This document shows, in pieces, positions 6,377-9,561 of a stretch of 9,561 nt of DNA. Position numbers and translations under genes: made by a program. Below the pieces are notes generated by a model. That model was not told the DNA's origin, searched no databases, and saw nothing but the letters and a program-made list of their open reading frames with translations. The first letter of the stretch is position 1; every line of letters starts with the position of its first letter. Origin of the DNA: an uncultured Gemmatimonadota bacterium. GTDB lineage: Bacteria > Gemmatimonadota > Gemmatimonadetes > Longimicrobiales > Gaopeijiaceae. Where the stretch lies: assembly GCA_937136445.1 (NCBI GenBank), contig CAKZOQ010000611.1, positions 1 to 9,561 of the forward strand. Reading direction: 5' to 3'.

Positions 6377-7518
6377 GGAGCCCTCTCGACGGTAATGGTG
6401 CCGAGGGGCTCCGTGAGTCGTGCGTCGCCGAACAGGGCGAGGTCGGCGCTGGTCAGTGAATAGGTCCACGCGAACCCGCCTCGCACCCCCTCCATGTTCA
6501 CGGCGAGGTCCCGCAGGGTGGCCTCCGCGACGAAGTAGATCACCCCGGACGAGGAATTGGGCCGCCGCTCCGCCATCGTCTCGATGAATCCCTCGGCGTC
6601 CGCCGGCTCCATGGGCAGGAAGGCGCTGTAGTGGATTCCGTCGGGCATCTGGAGGCCCAGCGGATCGTCGGGCGACGTGTAGTTGAAGTACCGCATGTCG
6701 TTGGCGCGCGGGGAGGTGTTCTGCGGCGGCCTGATCAGAAGGGGGAAGCCCCGTCGCGCGAAATCGTACTCCGGGATCTCCGCCGATCCGACCAGAGACA
6801 CCTCGGGCGACAGCGACTCCGACCACGCGCGCAGCGCTGCCATGTCCGAGTTCAGGAACTCCTCCACCGCCGTCTGGGCCGCGAACTCGTCCGCGCCCCG
6901 GCCCCACCGCCCCGCGCCGGCACCGATGTCCCTGACTCCCACCCGGCGGTGCAGGCGGGACGCCTCGGTGCAGCTCGGCTCCTCGTTGCAGAAGTATCGA
7001 TGGTAGGGTCCGTCGCGAAGGAGATTCTGGGCGAGCACGGCGACGAATCCTCGAGGCACGAAGCCGGCGGCGTCGAAGTAGTCGATCCGGTTTCCGACGG
7101 TCTCCGTGAAGCGGATGTTCTCGTCGGTGGCGACCGCACGCATCCGATGGAGCGCGAGGAGGCCCAGGTAGGTGTCCGTCGCCGCGATCAGACGCTCGTC
7201 GACCTTCCGCTGCGCCTGTTCCGCTTCGCTCTGCCGCAGTCGGTTCTGAGGCAGGAAGGTGCTCTGGACGCCCAGGCGGAGACGCCCGTCCAGGGTGGGC
7301 ACGACCAGATCCCGGTAGGCAGCCGGGGTCGGGGGCGAGATCGTACTGACCTCACCGACCGAGAAGGAGAAGCCGGCGAACAGCTCCGGCATCCCGTAGA
7401 AGTTCTCGGCCCGGAGAGCGAGCTCATCCTGACCCTGGAGGGGAGCGCAGGATGCCGTCACCAGCAGCGCGCCGACGAGGCCGATTCGCCGGAGCGAGGA
7501 TCGGAGGTAGGTGGACAC
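6373..7518 (-). CDS. Predicted lipoprotein, paralogue of the downstream secreted protein; function unknown
   Basis: This 381-residue protein belongs to no family I can name. It starts with a charged, hydrophobic leader ending VTASC (lipobox Cys24), consistent with lipid anchoring in the envelope, though Thr rather than Leu at -3 makes the lipobox imperfect. The mature part holds VVPTLDGRLRLG (72-83), a helical region to LLALHRMR, FCNEEPSC (176-183, Cys177 and Cys183), RDIG (196-199), WGRGADEF (205-212), PEYDF (249-253) and LFGDARLTEP (362-371), collinear with its paralogue at offsets of 3-9 residues. The C-x5-C pair could form a disulphide in the oxidising envelope. The GTG at 7518 is preceded by AGGAG (7524-7528) with a 5-base spacer, a good start. 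It is first of the coupled pair and the probable head of the downstream unit. Function is not inferable. Confidence 0.8.
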   Translation of the reverse strand: MSTYLRSSLRRIGLVGALLVTASCAPLQGQDELALRAENFYGMPELFAGFSFSVGEVSTISPPTPAAYRDLVVPTLDGRLRLGVQSTFLPQNRLRQSEAEQAQRKVDERLIAATDTYLGLLALHRMRAVATDENIRFTETVGNRIDYFDAAGFVPRGFVAVLAQNLLRDGPYHRYFCNEEPSCTEASRLHRRVGVRDIGAGAGRWGRGADEFAAQTAVEEFLNSDMAALRAWSESLSPEVSLVGSAEIPEYDFARRGFPLLIRPPQNTSPRANDMRYFNYTSPDDPLGLQMPDGIHYSAFLPMEPADAEGFIETMAERRPNSSSGVIYFVAEATLRDLAVNMEGVRGGFAWTYSLTSADLALFGDARLTEPLGTITVERAP

Positions 7519-7685
7519 GGAGGCTCCTGAGTGCCCCGGAGGGCGGTGAGGGGAGGAGGTCGCGGCGGGGGTGCCGAGCGAGCAAGTAGCGTGACGGAAC
7601 CGCGTCCGGGAGAATCGCGCAATGCCCAGGCGCCGGGTGCGCGTTGCCGCCCCGCCGTCCGGGGGCGAGCAGCCGCCCTCCCCCG
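7519..7685 (-). promoter_or_regulatory. Intergenic region upstream of the paralogous exported pair
   Basis: These 167 bp separate the oxidoreductase stop from the lipoprotein start on the same strand. The ribosome site AGGAG (7524-7528) is clear. The remainder is very GC-rich with runs of C on the minus strand; I see no reliable sigma-70 promoter and no T-run terminator, but the length makes a promoter here likely. Confidence 0.3.
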
Positions 7686-8939
7686 TCATGACTCCCGTTG
7701 GAGCATGGCGTCGCGCTCCCGCCGGACGTCGGGGTGGTAGCAGTCCACGGGGAGCGTCCCGATGTGCCCGACGCAGGCGTTGCAGTCCACGCAGCGAGGG
7801 CCGCCCGTGCCGTCGCGGAGGTGGCGCCACAGGTAGGGGTCCGCGAGGAAGCCGCGACTCACCGTCACCGCGTCGCAGGATCCCTCGTCGATGGCTCGCT
7901 CCATGGCCCGGCGCGTGCGGAAGCCCCCGACGCACAGGACCGGGATCCCCACGGCTCGCTTGAACCTGCGCGCATAGGCCAGGTTGAATCCCTCCCGGGG
8001 CTTCCAGGCGAGGTTGCACACCAGCGCAGCCACCGGCCACCCGAGCCGCAGGCCGAGCCGGCGCAGCAGCGGGAGATGTCGGCCCGCCCCGTGCGCGAAG
8101 TTTCGCAGCGACCGGCCGAAGGTGCCCCGGACCACGGGAAAGCCCGACTCGTAGTGCCCGACGGAGACTTCGACGGCGTCGGCGCCGTGACGCTCGGCCA
8201 GGGCGGCCATGCCCACCAGTTCGTCCGGACCCAGCCCCCGCCGAAGGGGAAGCGCATCGGACCCGTTGAGCTTGACCATGACGAGGTACTCGGGGCCCAC
8301 CCGCGCACGCACGGCGTCGAGGACCTCCACGAGGAGGGTGGCGCGACGCTCGGGCGAGCCGCCGTACCGGTCGTCTCGGCGATTCGTGTACGGAGTGAGG
8401 AACTGACTGATCAGATACCCGTGTCCGGCGTGGATCTGGACGCCGTCCGCCCCAGCCTCCTGGCATCGAGCCGCAGCGTCGGCGAAGTCCCGGACGATCT
8501 GCTCGATCTCGTCCACGTCGAGCGGCCGCGGACGGGTGCCCGTGAACAGGTCCTTCACGGCCGACGCCGACACCGCCTCGCTCACGTCCACGGCCGGAGG
8601 CAGCAGCTGGCGGCCCGCATGACTGAGCTGGACCACAACCCGGGAGCCGTGCTGGTGCACCGTACGCGCCAGCGCCCGCAGCCCTGGAAGCGTGCCGTCA
8701 TGGTCCGCACCAGCCTGCCTCGGCGTGGAGCGACCCTTCCGGCTCGTGTACATGTTGCCGGTGATGATGAGGGGCGTTCCCCCTCGGGCGATGGGCTCGT
8801 AGTGCGCGAGGTACTCGGGTCCGATGAGGCCCTCCGGCGTCGCGCGGGTCTCGGAGGTGGCGGCCCTGAACAGCCGGCCGGGAAGGGTCAGGCGACCGAG
8901 GGTGATGGGCCGGAGGAGCGCCCCGGGCTCCTCGGTCAC
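7686..8939 (-). CDS. NADH:flavin oxidoreductase, Old Yellow Enzyme family, single-domain with C-terminal Cys cluster
   Basis: This 417-residue FMN-dependent TIM-barrel enzyme is expected to reduce activated C=C bonds or related substrates with NAD(P)H in the cytosol. Family motifs are intact: VVVQLSHAGRQ (101-111; Gln/His around the flavin), the substrate-binding pair in VQIHAGHGYLISQF (H170, H173), LTPYTNRRDDRYGGSPERR (181-199), MVKLNGSD (221-228), the FMN phosphate strand PVLCVGGF (333-340) and SRGFLADP (361-368, R362). The C-terminus holds C383-x2-C386-x2-C389-x10-C400, a likely 4Fe-4S site as in the 2,4-dienoyl-CoA reductase branch, though canonical enzymes there have C-x2-C-x3-C-x11-C. 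Those enzymes (about 670 residues) have an extra FAD/NAD domain that is absent here. The GTG at 8939 overlaps the TPR gene stop as GTGA, so translation is probably coupled to it. The substrate is unknown. Confidence 0.92.
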   Translation of the reverse strand: MTEEPGALLRPITLGRLTLPGRLFRAATSETRATPEGLIGPEYLAHYEPIARGGTPLIITGNMYTSRKGRSTPRQAGADHDGTLPGLRALARTVHQHGSRVVVQLSHAGRQLLPPAVDVSEAVSASAVKDLFTGTRPRPLDVDEIEQIVRDFADAAARCQEAGADGVQIHAGHGYLISQFLTPYTNRRDDRYGGSPERRATLLVEVLDAVRARVGPEYLVMVKLNGSDALPLRRGLGPDELVGMAALAERHGADAVEVSVGHYESGFPVVRGTFGRSLRNFAHGAGRHLPLLRRLGLRLGWPVAALVCNLAWKPREGFNLAYARRFKRAVGIPVLCVGGFRTRRAMERAIDEGSCDAVTVSRGFLADPYLWRHLRDGTGGPRCVDCNACVGHIGTLPVDCYHPDVRRERDAMLQRES

Positions 8940-9561
8940 GGATCGGATTCCGGGGCATCTGGGTCGGGGTCGCTCGCCGGGCCTTCACCTGTGCGTGCCC
9001 TCAGCTCCGCCAACTTGGCCTCGAGCTTCCTCCTCCCTTTCTCCTCCGTGTAGGCCGGCTTGGCCCGGACGAGGTCGTCCAGCGCCCCGGCGACGTCCCC
9101 GGTCTGTTCCTTCGCGGCGGCGCGGAGCACCAGGGACTCGACGCTCTCCGGATGGATCTCCAGGAAGCGGTCGAGGTCCGCGACGGCGCCCTCCCAGTCC
9201 TGGCGGCCGCTGCGGAGGCGGGCGCGGTGGTACAGGGCAGCGTCGTGCTCCGGATCGAGCTCGAGGATCGCATCGCAGTCGGCGAGCGCCCCGTCCAGAT
9301 CTCCCAGGCGCAGCCGGACGGTGAAGCGGTTGCCCAGCGATGGGAGGTGCCGGGGTCGGAACATGAGGGCGGCGCTGAAATCCGCCTGCGCCGGAGCGTC
9401 GTCGCCCGCCATCATCCCGCTCACACCCCGGTAGAAGAGGGCGTCGGGGGAGGTGGGCAACAGGCGCAACGCGTCGTCGAGGTCGGCTCGCGCCGCCTCG
9501 GGCTCGGTCTCCAGCCGCGCGGCTGCACGACGGGTCAGCTCTCCGGCCCTGACCACGGCTC
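8936..9561 (-). CDS. Tetratricopeptide repeat protein (5' end at or beyond window edge)
   Basis: At least 206 residues of helical TPR repeats, a scaffold for protein-protein contact. Repeats of about 34 residues are visible: about 37-70 (DALFYRGVSGMMAGDDAPAQ), 71-104 (with GDLDGALADCDAILELDP), 105-138 (DAALYHRARL, then WEGAVADLDRFLEIHP) and 139-170 (with GDVAGALDDLVRAKPAY), plus a partial first repeat. The Gly-8, Ala-20 and Pro-32 pattern is clear. The tail (about 171-206) is charged and ends in Asp/Pro-rich, probably disordered sequence. No signal peptide is visible in the part seen. The first candidate start, GTG at 9556-9554, has no visible ribosome site and the frame is open to the edge, so the true start may lie further upstream. 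The TGA overlaps the GTG of the oxidoreductase, suggesting a two-gene unit. The binding partner is unknown. Confidence 0.85.
   Translation of the reverse strand, partial: AVVRAGELTRRAAARLETEPEAARADLDDALRLLPTSPDALFYRGVSGMMAGDDAPAQADFSAALMFRPRHLPSLGNRFTVRLRLGDLDGALADCDAILELDPEHDAALYHRARLRSGRQDWEGAVADLDRFLEIHPESVESLVLRAAAKEQTGDVAGALDDLVRAKPAYTEEKGRRKLEAKLAELRARTGEGPASDPDPDAPESDP

Noticed and set aside
4718..6463. Long plus-strand open frame of 581 codons antisense to the DinB-fold and secreted-protein genes
   Set aside because: It lies opposite two convincing genes with signal peptide and conserved motifs, has no recognisable domain, and long antisense frames are expected where third codon positions are mostly G or C.
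6377..6907. Upstream extension of the secreted-protein frame
   Set aside because: It would run out of frame through the lipoprotein gene, while the GTG at 6376 gives a signal peptide start and a GTGA coupled junction.
6373..8466. Extension of the lipoprotein frame upstream into the oxidoreductase gene
   Set aside because: The frame happens to stay open, but the GTG at 7518 has a good ribosome site and is followed directly by a signal peptide; the extension is an out-of-frame shadow of the oxidoreductase.
7698..9053. Plus-strand open frame of 451 codons antisense to the oxidoreductase
   Set aside because: The opposite strand encodes an intact Old Yellow Enzyme with all family motifs; the plus-strand translation shows only low-complexity His/Arg/Pro/Gly-rich sequence.
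1..9561. CRISPR array, insertion sequence, prophage or toxin-antitoxin pair
   Set aside because: I see no regularly spaced repeats, no transposase or integrase motifs, no terminal inverted repeats, and no toxin or antitoxin fold among the supported genes.

Overview
This is a GC-rich (roughly two-thirds G+C), gene-dense stretch of bacterial chromosome with several translationally coupled junctions. Lipoprotein and Sec signal peptides, Shine-Dalgarno sites and the gene set (DUF421, DUF1328, a ClsB-like phospholipase D, DinB-fold protein, TPR protein) suggest a Gram-negative environmental bacterium. The style would fit Gemmatimonadota or a similar high-GC phylum, but no phylogenetic marker is present, so this is a guess. 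I see no rRNA, tRNA, CRISPR array, transposase, integrase or phage gene.

Layout. Positions 1-752 (+) hold the C-terminal coiled-coil end of a large protein, most likely a HerA-like/DUF87 ATPase cut by the window edge. It converges on a minus-strand gene for a glycine-zipper, general-stress-type protein (848-1489). That gene is divergent from a plus-strand DUF421/YetF-like membrane protein (1657-2208), with a 167-bp shared promoter region between them. From 2245 to the right edge everything is on the minus strand. Read in transcription order (right to left) the genes are: a TPR protein (5' end at or beyond the edge); an Old Yellow Enzyme-type flavin oxidoreductase overlapping it by GTGA; a 167-bp gap; a predicted lipoprotein and a predicted secreted protein that are paralogues of each other and overlap by GTGA; a DinB-fold protein; a class I SAM methyltransferase with a perfect ribosome binding site; a 137-bp gap; and a 48-residue DUF1328 membrane peptide coupled by TGATG to a ClsB-like two-HKD phospholipase D/cardiolipin synthase.

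How the genes fit together. The left-centre part (stress protein, DUF421, DUF1328, phospholipase D) reads as an envelope and membrane-stress cluster. The most original item is the tandem pair of exported proteins at 5246-7518. They share a collinear set of motifs (DGR-x-R-x-G; a Cys-x5-Cys pair; DIG; WG-x4-EF; YDF; a terminal LTEP), yet I recognise no named family. One carries a lipobox and the other a standard signal peptide, which suggests a membrane-anchored plus soluble periplasmic pair. Most long plus-strand frames between 2228 and 9324 are GC-driven antisense shadows.
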